11,191 nucleotides of DNA, from NCBI GenBank assembly GCA_938010625.1, contig CALLVJ010000153.1, positions 1 to 11,191 of the forward strand, given 5' to 3'. The notes below the pieces were generated by a model. The model saw only the letters and a list, made by a program, of their open reading frames with translations, had not been told where the DNA came from and searched no databases. Positions within the stretch are counted from its first letter, which is position 1. Each line of letters opens with the position of its first letter. Origin of the DNA: an uncultured Stomatobaculum sp. Lineage in GTDB: Bacteria; Bacillota; Clostridia; Lachnospirales; Lachnospiraceae. Position numbers and translations under genes: made by a program. This document shows positions 6,611 to 10,951 of this stretch, one piece after another.

Positions 6611-6807
6611 AGAAGAGCGACGCCGTAGAGGTAATCAATGACAAGTTCGAGCTCCCGGAGTGGATAAAAAAGATGACCCGACAGGAGATACAGGATGAAA
6701 TCATAAGAATTTTGCTGGAAGAAGGCAAAATCAAAGAAGGGGAATATAGCCGAGAAGATCTGTTTTCTGTGCCCCTTGAAATGAGAAGATCGACTCGGGA
6801 GGCGTAA
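6607..6807 (+). CDS. Small acidic protein, candidate immunity partner of the MuF-JAB protein
   Basis: ATG 6607 overlaps the stop of the MuF gene (ATGA), so the two are translationally coupled. The 66-residue product starts MKKSDAVEVINDKFELPEWI and continues with an acidic helix rich in Glu and Ile (QDEIIRILLEEGKIKEGEYS). There is no signal peptide, membrane segment or known motif. Its low G+C (22 of 60 bases at 6661-6720) matches the toxin-like end of the MuF gene rather than the packaging genes, as if both arrived together. Small acidic proteins encoded directly after polymorphic toxins are usually the immunity proteins. That is the best guess from position alone; a small scaffold or unrelated phage protein cannot be excluded. 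Confidence 0.6.
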   Translation: MKKSDAVEVINDKFELPEWIKKMTRQEIQDEIIRILLEEGKIKEGEYSREDLFSVPLEMRRSTREA

Positions 6808-6833
6808 CAGAACCAACTAAATAACAGCAACAC

Positions 6834-6862
6834 AAGCACAGTCATAGCGGCTGTGCTTTTTT
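6834..6862 (+). terminator. Terminator closing the packaging operon
   Basis: AAGCACAG (6834-6841) pairs perfectly with CTGTGCTT (6851-6858) around a 9-nt loop, followed by a run of T to 6862. It ends the head-gene operon right after the candidate immunity gene. The next 42 bases (6863-6904) are GC-rich and hold no gene that I can see. Confidence 0.85.
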
Positions 6863-6904
6863 GATGCACTGGTGGGCGCACCGGCGGACACTCCGGAAGG
6901 TGGG

Positions 6905-6933
6905 AAAGAGCAGCTAAAAAAGCTGATCTTTTT
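6905..6933 (+). terminator. Second terminator-like hairpin
   Basis: CAGCT (6911-6915) and AGCTG (6921-6925) form the core stem with an AAAAA loop; AAAGA and TCTTTTT extend it across a G/A mismatch. It follows the first terminator within 50 bases and insulates the accessory genes from the packaging operon. Confidence 0.55.
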
Positions 6934-6947
6934 GTGTGGAAAAATGC

Positions 6948-6994
6948 TTGACTTTTGAGTTCCAAAATATATAATAGACTTATGGAACTCAAAA
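6948..6994 (+). promoter_or_regulatory. Promoter with perfect inverted-repeat operator for the RHH gene
   Basis: TTGACT (6948-6953) and TATAAT (6970-6975) are 16 bases apart, a strong sigma-A promoter. TTTTGAGTTCC (6953-6963) and GGAACTCAAAA (6984-6994) are perfect 11-bp inverted copies, about 31 bp centre to centre, so both face the same side of the helix around the -10 box. One arm is in the spacer and the other just past the start point. The gene downstream encodes a ribbon-helix-helix protein, so autorepression is the natural reading. Confidence 0.8.
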
Positions 6995-7011
6995 GAAAGG
7001 AGGGAAGTTAC

Positions 7012-7179
7012 TTGAGTCCACGTACAGGCAGGCCAACGGATTGCCGAAAAGATTGCGATGTGAAAGTCCGAATAGACGAGACAACGCACAAGAGATTGCT
7101 GGAGTATTGCGAGGAACACGGTATTACAAAGGCTGAGGCTATACGACAAGGCATTCATTTGGTCTTACAACAAAAATAA
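7012..7179 (+). CDS. Ribbon-helix-helix (Arc/CopG-type) regulator 1
   Basis: I chose TTG 7012 because AAAGGAGGG (6996-7004) stands 7 bases upstream; an earlier in-frame start at 6955 would lie within the promoter. The 55-residue protein begins SPRTGRPTDCRKD, then a strand DVKVRID (the DNA-contacting ribbon) and two helices, ETTHKRLLEYCEEHGI and TKAEAIRQGIHLVLQ, with the turn G-I-T-K-A-E-A. This is the RHH fold, which binds DNA as a dimer. It resembles the product of 8733-8909 (GRPTD near the N-terminus, then TKAEAIRQGI versus TRAEAIRRGI), so the two are paralogues. The perfect inverted repeat at its promoter suggests it represses itself. Confidence 0.8.
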   Translation: MSPRTGRPTDCRKDCDVKVRIDETTHKRLLEYCEEHGITKAEAIRQGIHLVLQQK

Positions 7180-7216
7180 GAGCGTTCGTCGCACGACCAA
7201 GCACAAACGAACGCTC
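7180..7216. repeat. 10-bp inverted repeat after RHH gene 1
   Basis: GAGCGTTCGT (7180-7189) and ACGAACGCTC (7207-7216) are perfect inverted copies with a 17-base gap. No T-run follows, so it is a poor terminator. A second short hairpin, GAAAGC AAT GCTTTC (7222-7236), lies just beyond, and CTGTA/TACAG (7236-7240 with 7251-7255) after that. It could be an operator or an RNA processing/stability structure. Confidence 0.5.
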
Positions 7217-7295
7217 CACCCGAAAGCAATGCTTTCTGTAAATATACTACTACAGAGGGCTTCTTTCGGCAACCATGAAAGGAAGTCTTTTTCTT

Positions 7296-7496
7296 ATGGG
7301 CAGAGTTAAGAGCATCTACAAGGCAATCGAGGGAGTTGAGGTTCCGGCGGGCTACGACCTGGATCTCGGGCACCTAGAAGAAATTTTTCAGCACACGCAT
7401 GACCAGGCGCGCATGATCGGTGACGCGTTTCGGTTTGGCTACCTACAGGGGCAGAAAGCTGCAAAGGCAGCGGAAAGGAAAAATGGAAAGGCTTAA
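7296..7496 (+). CDS. Small phage protein of unknown function (66 aa)
   Basis: ATG 7296 is preferred over ATG 7275: AAAGGAAG (7278-7285) sits 10 bases before 7296, while nothing like a ribosome binding site precedes 7275. The protein begins MGRVKSIYKAIEGVEVPAGY and continues DLDLGHLEEIFQHTHDQARM, then FRFGYLQGQKAAKAAERK. It looks like three or four helices with a basic tail. The pattern E-V-P-x-G-Y-D-x-D-L followed by F-x-x-G-Y-x-Q-G is one I associate with small phage or mobile-element proteins of unknown role. No catalytic or metal-binding motif is apparent. It lies between an RHH regulator and an antirepressor. Confidence 0.6.
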   Translation: MGRVKSIYKAIEGVEVPAGYDLDLGHLEEIFQHTHDQARMIGDAFRFGYLQGQKAAKAAERKNGKA

Positions 7497-7502
7497 AGAA
7501 GT

Positions 7503-7531
7503 CTTGCGTGTACGTTTTGTACGGATAGTAT
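7503..7531 (+). promoter_or_regulatory. Promoter with internal GTAC-N5-GTAC dyad (copy 2)
   Basis: A 29-base block identical to 1527-1555 except at two positions (7515 and 7523). TTGCGT (7504-7509) and TAGTAT (7526-7531) are 16 bases apart with GTAC GTTTT GTAC between them. It drives the antirepressor; an ATG at 7530 overlaps the -10 box and so cannot be the working start. Confidence 0.7.
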
Positions 7532-7577
7532 GGATGGCAAGACTGAAAACACAGTGAGCAGAAAGGAAGGCGAAGAG

Positions 7578-8369
7578 ATGAGCGAGCTGAGAGTATTTGA
7601 GAGCGCAGAGTTTGGAGAAGTCAGGACGGTGGAGATCGAGGGCAGACCTTACTTCGCGGGGACGGACGTCGCAAGAGCGCTGGGGTACGCGATTCCGTCA
7701 AAGGCGGTGAACACGCACTGCAAAGGGGTTTCCAAAATGGAAGCCCCTACAGCTGGAGGAGTGCAGACACTTTTGTTTATCCCCGAGGGCGATGTTTACC
7801 GTCTGATTGTCAGCAGCAAGTTGCCGTCGGCAGAGAGATTTGAGCGGTGGGTCTTCGATGAAGTTCTTCCCTCCATCCGCCAGCACGGCGCGTACATGAC
7901 GGAGGCGACACTGGAGCGGGCGCTCACTGAGCCGGACTTCTTGATCAGCCTTGCGACGAAGCTCAAAGAGGAGCGCGAGGCGAGGGCGAAGTTAGAGCTT
8001 GATAAGACCGTACTGACGCAGCAGGTGGCAGAACTCCAGCCGAAGGCAAGCTATTACGATCTGGTGCTCCAGTGCCCTGGTCTCCTCTCGATGACCGAAA
8101 TAGCCAAAGACTACGGCAAGAGCGCAAAAGCGATGAACAAGCTGCTGCACGGCTTGGAGGTGCAGTATCAGCAGGGCGGTGTGTGGTTTCTGTACGCACG
8201 GTACCAGAGCGAGGGCTACACACAGACCAAAACGCAGAACTTCAACAAGCCCGACGGCTCGCAGGGGATGCGCACGCACATGTACTGGACGCAGAAGGGG
8301 CGGGTTTTCCTCTACTATCTGCTGAAAGAGCATGGTATTCTGCCGATGATGGAGCGGGATGCGGCATAA
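7578..8369 (+). CDS. Phage antirepressor (BRO-N plus KilAC/ANT domain)
   Basis: ATG 7578 follows AAAGGAAGGCGAAGAG; the longer frame from 7530 starts inside the promoter. The 263-residue protein has a BRO-N domain at about 3-105 (EFGEVRTVEIEGRPYFAGTD, VARALGYAIPSKAV, FDEVLPSIRQHGAYMT), a charged coiled-coil-like linker at about 118-158, and a KilAC/ANT domain at about 155-255 (YYDLVLQCPGLLSMTEIAKD, then YWTQKGRVFLYYLLKEHGIL). Such proteins inactivate phage repressors and favour induction, or modulate phage gene expression through DNA binding. It has its own promoter and terminator, so it is a single-gene unit. Sharing its promoter element with the 1527 promoter suggests co-regulation with packaging-stage transcription. 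Confidence 0.92.
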   Translation: MSELRVFESAEFGEVRTVEIEGRPYFAGTDVARALGYAIPSKAVNTHCKGVSKMEAPTAGGVQTLLFIPEGDVYRLIVSSKLPSAERFERWVFDEVLPSIRQHGAYMTEATLERALTEPDFLISLATKLKEEREARAKLELDKTVLTQQVAELQPKASYYDLVLQCPGLLSMTEIAKDYGKSAKAMNKLLHGLEVQYQQGGVWFLYARYQSEGYTQTKTQNFNKPDGSQGMRTHMYWTQKGRVFLYYLLKEHGILPMMERDAA

Positions 8370-8377
8370 TAAATGAA

Positions 8378-8412
8378 AGCGGGTATCCGGAAAGGATATC
8401 CGCTATATTTTT
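8378..8412 (+). terminator. Terminator after the antirepressor
   Basis: AGCGGGTATCC (8378-8388) pairs with GGATATCCGCT (8394-8404) with one G-U, leaving a five-base loop, followed by ATATTTTT. Eleven base pairs make this a strong intrinsic terminator. Confidence 0.88.
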
Positions 8413-8422
8413 GCAAAAACAG

Positions 8423-8451
8423 TTGACTTTTGGGCTACAATAGTGTAAAAT
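8423..8451 (+). promoter_or_regulatory. Sigma-A-type promoter
   Basis: TTGACT (8423-8428) and TAAAAT (8446-8451) are 17 bases apart, in an AT-rich gap right after the antirepressor terminator. The first bases, TTGACTTTTG, are the same as at the RHH-1 promoter (6948). ACAGTTGA occurs at 8420-8427 and again at 8456-8463. It serves the small gene at 8511. Confidence 0.65.
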
Positions 8452-8510
8452 AAAGACAGTTGAGAAAGCACTCAACGAGTACGGCAGGCAAGCGCCAGAG
8501 AGGAGAGAAG

Positions 8511-8633
8511 ATGAACGAGGAAATGACGAACATCGAGTTCATGACGGTTCTGAAATTGATTGTCCAGATTCTGAGAGATGACGGAGTCAAGGAAGAAACG
8601 GTCAAAAAAATAGAAGCCCTTATCCAGCAGTAA
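8511..8633 (+). CDS. Small helical protein of unknown function (40 aa)
   Basis: ATG 8511 follows AGAGGAGAG (8499-8507), a strong ribosome binding site, and a promoter 60 bases upstream. The peptide starts MNEEMTNIEFMTVLKLIVQI and ends in a lysine/glutamate-rich helix, EETVKKIEALIQQ. It is probably two amphipathic helices; the first is hydrophobic enough for membrane or dimer contact. Small phage proteins with an N-I-E-F-M-x-x-x-K-L-I pattern are familiar to me but lack a known role. Its own promoter and the terminator-like hairpin after it support it being a real gene. Confidence 0.6.
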   Translation: MNEEMTNIEFMTVLKLIVQILRDDGVKEETVKKIEALIQQ

Positions 8634-8653
8634 AGGCTTCTAAACCACAAAAC

Positions 8654-8685
8654 ACCGGCGGGGCTTGCCGCCGCCGGTCCCTTTG
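8654..8685 (+). terminator. GC-rich hairpin, probable terminator
   Basis: ACCGGCGG (8654-8661) pairs perfectly with CCGCCGGT (8671-8678). The tail CCCTTTGTT is only weakly T-rich, so termination may be partial. Confidence 0.55.
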
Positions 8686-8688
8686 TTG

Positions 8689-8698
8689 ATGGTACCAT
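8689..8698. promoter_or_regulatory. Palindrome upstream of RHH gene 2, possible operator
   Basis: ATGGTACCAT is a perfect 10-bp palindrome 35 bases before the second RHH gene. A weak promoter (TTGATG 8686-8691, TAAAAC 8707-8712, 15-base gap) would overlap it. Support is limited to symmetry and position. Confidence 0.3.
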
Positions 8699-8732
8699 AG
8701 GGAAAGTAAAACGGCAAGAGATAGGAGGTAGA

Positions 8733-8909
8733 GTGGCGGAAGAAAAGAAGATGGGGCGCCCGACGGACAACCCTAAAGGCCGACCTATCCATGTGCGACT
8801 TGACGCCGAGGCGGACAAGATTCTGGAAGCGTACTGCGCCAAGGAGCGCGTGACACGGGCTGAGGCAATCCGGCGTGGAATTTACCTGTTGAAAAACACG
8901 CGGGGGTGA
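8733..8909 (+). CDS. Ribbon-helix-helix (Arc/CopG-type) regulator 2
   Basis: GTG 8733 follows AGGAGGT (8723-8729). The 58-residue protein is MAEEKKMGRPTDNPKGRP at the N-terminus, then the ribbon strand IHVRLD and the two helices ADKILEAYCAKERV and TRAEAIRRGIYLLK, a complete RHH fold. It is a paralogue of the 7012 gene. Its last residues N-T-R-G and its TGA stop are encoded by the 3' half of a CRISPR-type repeat (8896-8911), so the array abuts or has invaded the gene end. RHH proteins bind DNA as dimers and usually repress; the target is unknown. One possibility is control of the repeat RNA downstream, which would be transcribed with it. Confidence 0.8.
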   Translation: MAEEKKMGRPTDNPKGRPIHVRLDAEADKILEAYCAKERVTRAEAIRRGIYLLKNTRG

Positions 8910-9034
8910 TCCCAAGAGAGGGGTAATCATGGGCCAGAGCATGGAGTTTTCCCCGCACACGCGGGGGTGATCGCCGCTTTCAGGCTTGATAAAAGTATTA
9001 ACTTAGTTTTCTCCGCACACGCGGGGGGTGATCC
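8896..9034 (+). CRISPR. Miniature type I-E-like CRISPR array, no cas genes
   Basis: Two full repeats lie at 8946-8973 (28 nt, starting GTTTTCCCCGCACACGCGGG) and 9006-9034 (29 nt, one C-to-T change and one extra G). A preceding 16-nt half-repeat, ACACGCGGGGGTGATC, is at 8896-8911, exactly 61 bases before the same sequence in the next repeat. Spacers are 33 nt (8913-8945) and 32 nt (8974-9005), normal for type I-E. CCCCGC/GCGGGG makes the repeat hairpin; the C-to-T change in the last repeat keeps it as a U-G pair, while the first half-repeat has lost its 5' arm. No leader-like AT-rich tract or cas gene is present. Neither spacer matches anything I can see in the window. Confidence 0.72.
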
Positions 9035-9082
9035 GCGGAAGCTATTCAGCAACTCATGAGGAAGTTCATAGTAAATCAATAT

Positions 9083-9108
9083 AGAGGGCGCAGTTGTGCC
9101 CTCTTTTT
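9083..9108 (+). terminator. Terminator after the repeat array
   Basis: AGAGGGC (9083-9089) pairs perfectly with GCCCTCT (9098-9104), followed by TTTTT. It would end a transcript carrying RHH gene 2 and the CRISPR repeats. Confidence 0.85.
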
Positions 9109-9129
9109 CGTGTTGCATTCGTGTTGCAT
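9109..9129 (+). repeat. Left pair of CGTGTTGCAT repeats (putative integrase arm sites)
   Basis: CGTGTTGCAT occurs at 9109-9118 and 9120-9129, 11 bp apart, one helical turn. The same pair recurs beyond the att core at 9316-9337, in the same orientation and followed again by a TGTAC-like end. Paired short direct repeats at helical spacing are typical arm-type binding sites of tyrosine integrases. Confidence 0.65.
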
Positions 9130-9144
9130 GTGTACCCTGCTACG

Positions 9145-9176
9145 GTACCTTTTTGCACTGTCACAGTACCTTTTTG
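9145..9176 (+). repeat. Tandem GTACCTTTTTG sites
   Basis: GTACCTTTTTG is present at 9145-9155 and 9166-9176, spaced 21 bp (two turns), with a partial GTACC at 9132-9136. They lie between the left arm sites and the att core and could bind an excisionase or a host bending protein. Confidence 0.45.
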
Positions 9177-9193
9177 GCTATCATAAAGCAAAG

Positions 9194-9239
9194 AGAAAGC
9201 GCGTATCTAAGCCATTCCTGGCTTAAACACGCGCTTTCT
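9194..9239. terminator. Long two-stage hairpin, likely bidirectional terminator
   Basis: AGAAAGCGCGT (9194-9204) pairs perfectly with ACGCGCTTTCT (9229-9239); inside it TAAGCC (9208-9213) pairs with GGCTTA (9220-9225). T-rich flanks occur on both strands but are broken. It sits after the integrase stop on the minus strand, beyond the att core, and probably ends the int transcript. Confidence 0.55.
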
Positions 9240-9245
9240 TGTTGA

Positions 9246-9270
9246 TGGAGATGACGGGAGTCGAACCCTT
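9246..9270 (-). other. Attachment-site core: 3' end of a tRNA or tmRNA
   Basis: The minus strand reads AAGGGTTCGACTCCCGT followed by CATCTCCA: a T-arm with the TTCGACT loop, the 3' acceptor strand and discriminator A. The rest of a tRNA is absent, so this is a fragment. Acceptor position 70 is T and 73 is A, as in molecules with the G3-U70 pair, namely tRNA-Ala and tmRNA (ssrA), both common phage integration targets. It lies 20 bases beyond the integrase stop and between two sets of arm-like repeats. Confidence 0.7.
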
Positions 9271-9290
9271 TGTAAAAACCAAAAGAGTGG

Positions 9291-10370
9291 CTATTCTACG
9301 TCATCTTTTGCTTCTCGTGTTGCATTTCGTGTTGCATATGTACTGAGACGCTGCTCAAACATCATTGCGATATCGCGTTTGACACGCTTCGCCTCACTGT
9401 CTATTAGGGTCTGATAGTTGCGCTTCATGATGTCAGAGCCCGGCTCCCAGCCGCCGTATGCTTCAACATATCGGTCGCCATAGCCCGCGAGCATGGACGC
9501 GCCGAAATGCCTGAGGTCGTGGAATCGGAACCGTGGCAGATTGATTTTTGCCAGGGCTCGAGAGAAGCGCGCTGACACGCGGTCGGGCGACAGCGGTAGG
9601 ATCCTACCTTCGTGCGGGAGCGGAAGGGTAGCTATCGCTGTGAGCACGAAGGGCGGCAATGTGATGGCTCGATAGCTTGCATATGTCTTTGGTGCTTTCA
9701 GATGCCACTCGCGGTGTTCACCTAAGACAAGAGCCTTGCTAATAGTCACGGTATCGCCCTGTATATCGCTGTACTCCAGCGCGCAGATCTCTCCGCGCCG
9801 CATGGCACCTACCGAGCCAAGCAGGATAGCACAGCGGAGATATGGGTCATCTGAGCTCTGATAGAGCGTCATGATGTCGTCAAGAGATGGGCAGTAGAGC
9901 TCAACATGCTTTTTAGCCGGCAGTGTGATACGTGGTCGAAAATCAGGTAGGAAGAGCGCAAGGGTCGCGGTGAGCAGCCCCGCCGCATTTCTCACGGTCT
10001 TCGGAGACAGCCCTCGTGCTGAGAGAGCAGAGATCCACTGCTGCATGTCGGTGCTCTGTATCTGCCGCAGATCGCGAGCGCCAAACGCTCCGCCAAAATA
10101 CTGGCGGTATGCGCTCTTGTAGTTCCGCACGGTGGAGAGCGACAGGACGGCGGCTTTCAGATTAATATAGCGCGCCACGGCGTCGCTGACTGTCAGCCGC
10201 TCTTTCAGCGCCTTCCGGCTGCGCTTCCAGTCCTCTGCAAGTGCCTGTGCTTCAGCGCGCGTGGCAGCCGTGAAGGACTGATAGTGCCGCTTTCCGGAAT
10301 CATCGGTGTAGTCGTAGACCTGGACGCGAACGCTACCGGACGGCAGAACGCCTTTCTTCTTTCTTGGCAT
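9291..10370 (-). CDS. int: Tyrosine integrase
   Basis: ATG at 10370 has GAGGAGGG just upstream on the minus strand. The 359-residue protein has an N-terminal arm-binding domain at about 12-50 (VRVQVYDYTDDSGKRHYQSF), a SAM-like core-binding domain at about 60-145 and the catalytic domain at about 160-335. Catalytic residues are visible: R191 (AMRRGEICAL), K228 (KTYASYR), H284 and R287 (FHDLRHFGAS), W308 (GGWEPGS, the common His/Trp alternative) and nucleophile Y319 (RNYQTL). It performs site-specific integration and, with a directionality factor, excision. The C-terminal residues ATRNATR are encoded by the right pair of CGTGTTGCAT sites, so gene end and attachment site overlap. All motifs are intact. 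Confidence 0.95.
   Translation of the reverse strand: MPRKKKGVLPSGSVRVQVYDYTDDSGKRHYQSFTAATRAEAQALAEDWKRSRKALKERLTVSDAVARYINLKAAVLSLSTVRNYKSAYRQYFGGAFGARDLRQIQSTDMQQWISALSARGLSPKTVRNAAGLLTATLALFLPDFRPRITLPAKKHVELYCPSLDDIMTLYQSSDDPYLRCAILLGSVGAMRRGEICALEYSDIQGDTVTISKALVLGEHREWHLKAPKTYASYRAITLPPFVLTAIATLPLPHEGRILPLSPDRVSARFSRALAKINLPRFRFHDLRHFGASMLAGYGDRYVEAYGGWEPGSDIMKRNYQTLIDSEAKRVKRDIAMMFEQRLSTYATRNATREAKDDVE
9316..9337 (+). repeat. Right pair of CGTGTTGCAT repeats (putative integrase arm sites)
   Basis: CGTGTTGCAT occurs at 9316-9325 and 9328-9337, 12 bp apart, inside the last codons of the integrase. With the left pair this places arm-like sites on both sides of the tRNA-like core, as in attP. 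Confidence 0.65.
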
Positions 10371-10467
10371 GATTCCCTCCTCTGAATTTCGCGGTTGCGG
10401 ATTTTTTGGTTGCTACCCTTGTGTTTTTGGTGAATTCCTTTATTGTTATGAGAGGGAGGATAAGATT

Positions 10468-10908
10468 GTGAACGCAAATGGACATGAACACCGGCACTCT
10501 CTTGTGGCGCTGAAGGACACCTTTGCAGCGGTCCCGTCCAAGTATCTGCTCTATTACGATGAGAAGTGGAAATGCTGGTTCTTTTTCAGCTACCGCACCG
10601 CCCAAAACGATGATTTTGGGCATGTACGGAAGGCACTTTCCGAGCAGCTCGGAGTTCCGGAAAAGCTGGTCACAGTGAAGTGGGTTGCAGAAAGAGTGCA
10701 GACAAAAAAGTCTCCGACCGGAGAGAAAACCTATGCGCACAAGCTATACAGTGCAAAGTTGAGTAGCTTTCCGGAAGGCTTGAAAGCCGTAGCGTTCATC
10801 CTGAACGGAACGGGATACTGCTGGATGACGCTGCAAGAAATGGAAAAGAATCCTGAAATCCAAAAACAGAACTTAGATGTTGTTCACTTCGTAGAAGAAT
10901 CTTTGTAA
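10468..10908 (+). CDS. Unknown protein, divergent from the integrase (146 aa)
   Basis: GTG 10468 follows GAGGGAGGA (10452-10460); the longer frame from 10369 would start inside the integrase start and lacks a ribosome binding site. The protein begins with the His-rich NANGHEHRHSLVALKD, then a beta-rich, aromatic segment KYLLYYDEKWKCWFFFSYRT, a helix GHVRKALSEQLGV, a Lys-rich loop, another strand pair (HKLYSAKLSSF, GLKAVAFILNG) and an acidic tail. The alternation of Trp-rich strands and helices recalls small Nudix-like folds, but the Nudix box G-x5-E-x7-R-E-x2-E-E is not present. I do not recognise the family with confidence. It could be a lysogenic-conversion or defence gene, given its place beside int. 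Confidence 0.65.
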   Translation: MNANGHEHRHSLVALKDTFAAVPSKYLLYYDEKWKCWFFFSYRTAQNDDFGHVRKALSEQLGVPEKLVTVKWVAERVQTKKSPTGEKTYAHKLYSAKLSSFPEGLKAVAFILNGTGYCWMTLQEMEKNPEIQKQNLDVVHFVEESL

Positions 10909-10931
10909 GAGCCCTTCGGGGCTCTTTTTTT
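10907..10931 (+). terminator. Terminator with UUCG loop
   Basis: AAGAGCCC (10907-10914), loop TTCG and GGGCTCTT (10919-10926) followed by a T-run. It overlaps the stop of the 10468 gene and separates it from the convergent gene on the right. Confidence 0.9.
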
Positions 10932-10951
10932 GTGTAGAAAATTATGCTGTG

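Noticed and set aside
6863-6904. GC-rich 42 bases as a remnant of a scaffold or capsid gene
   Set aside because: No frame gives a recognisable protein piece and it lies between two terminators; too short to support.
8880-9110. A functional autonomous CRISPR-Cas locus
   Set aside because: No cas gene, no AT-rich leader and only two complete repeats; a stand-alone mini-array or mimic fits better.
8927-9118. Reverse-strand 63-aa open frame containing TPACAGKT and SPPACAEKT
   Set aside because: It is the usual spurious translation of type I-E CRISPR repeats and also spans a terminator.
10371-10467. Divergent promoter between int and the 10468 gene
   Set aside because: Several TTG-containing and AT-rich hexamers exist, but no pair with good boxes and 16-18 base spacing could be chosen over the others.
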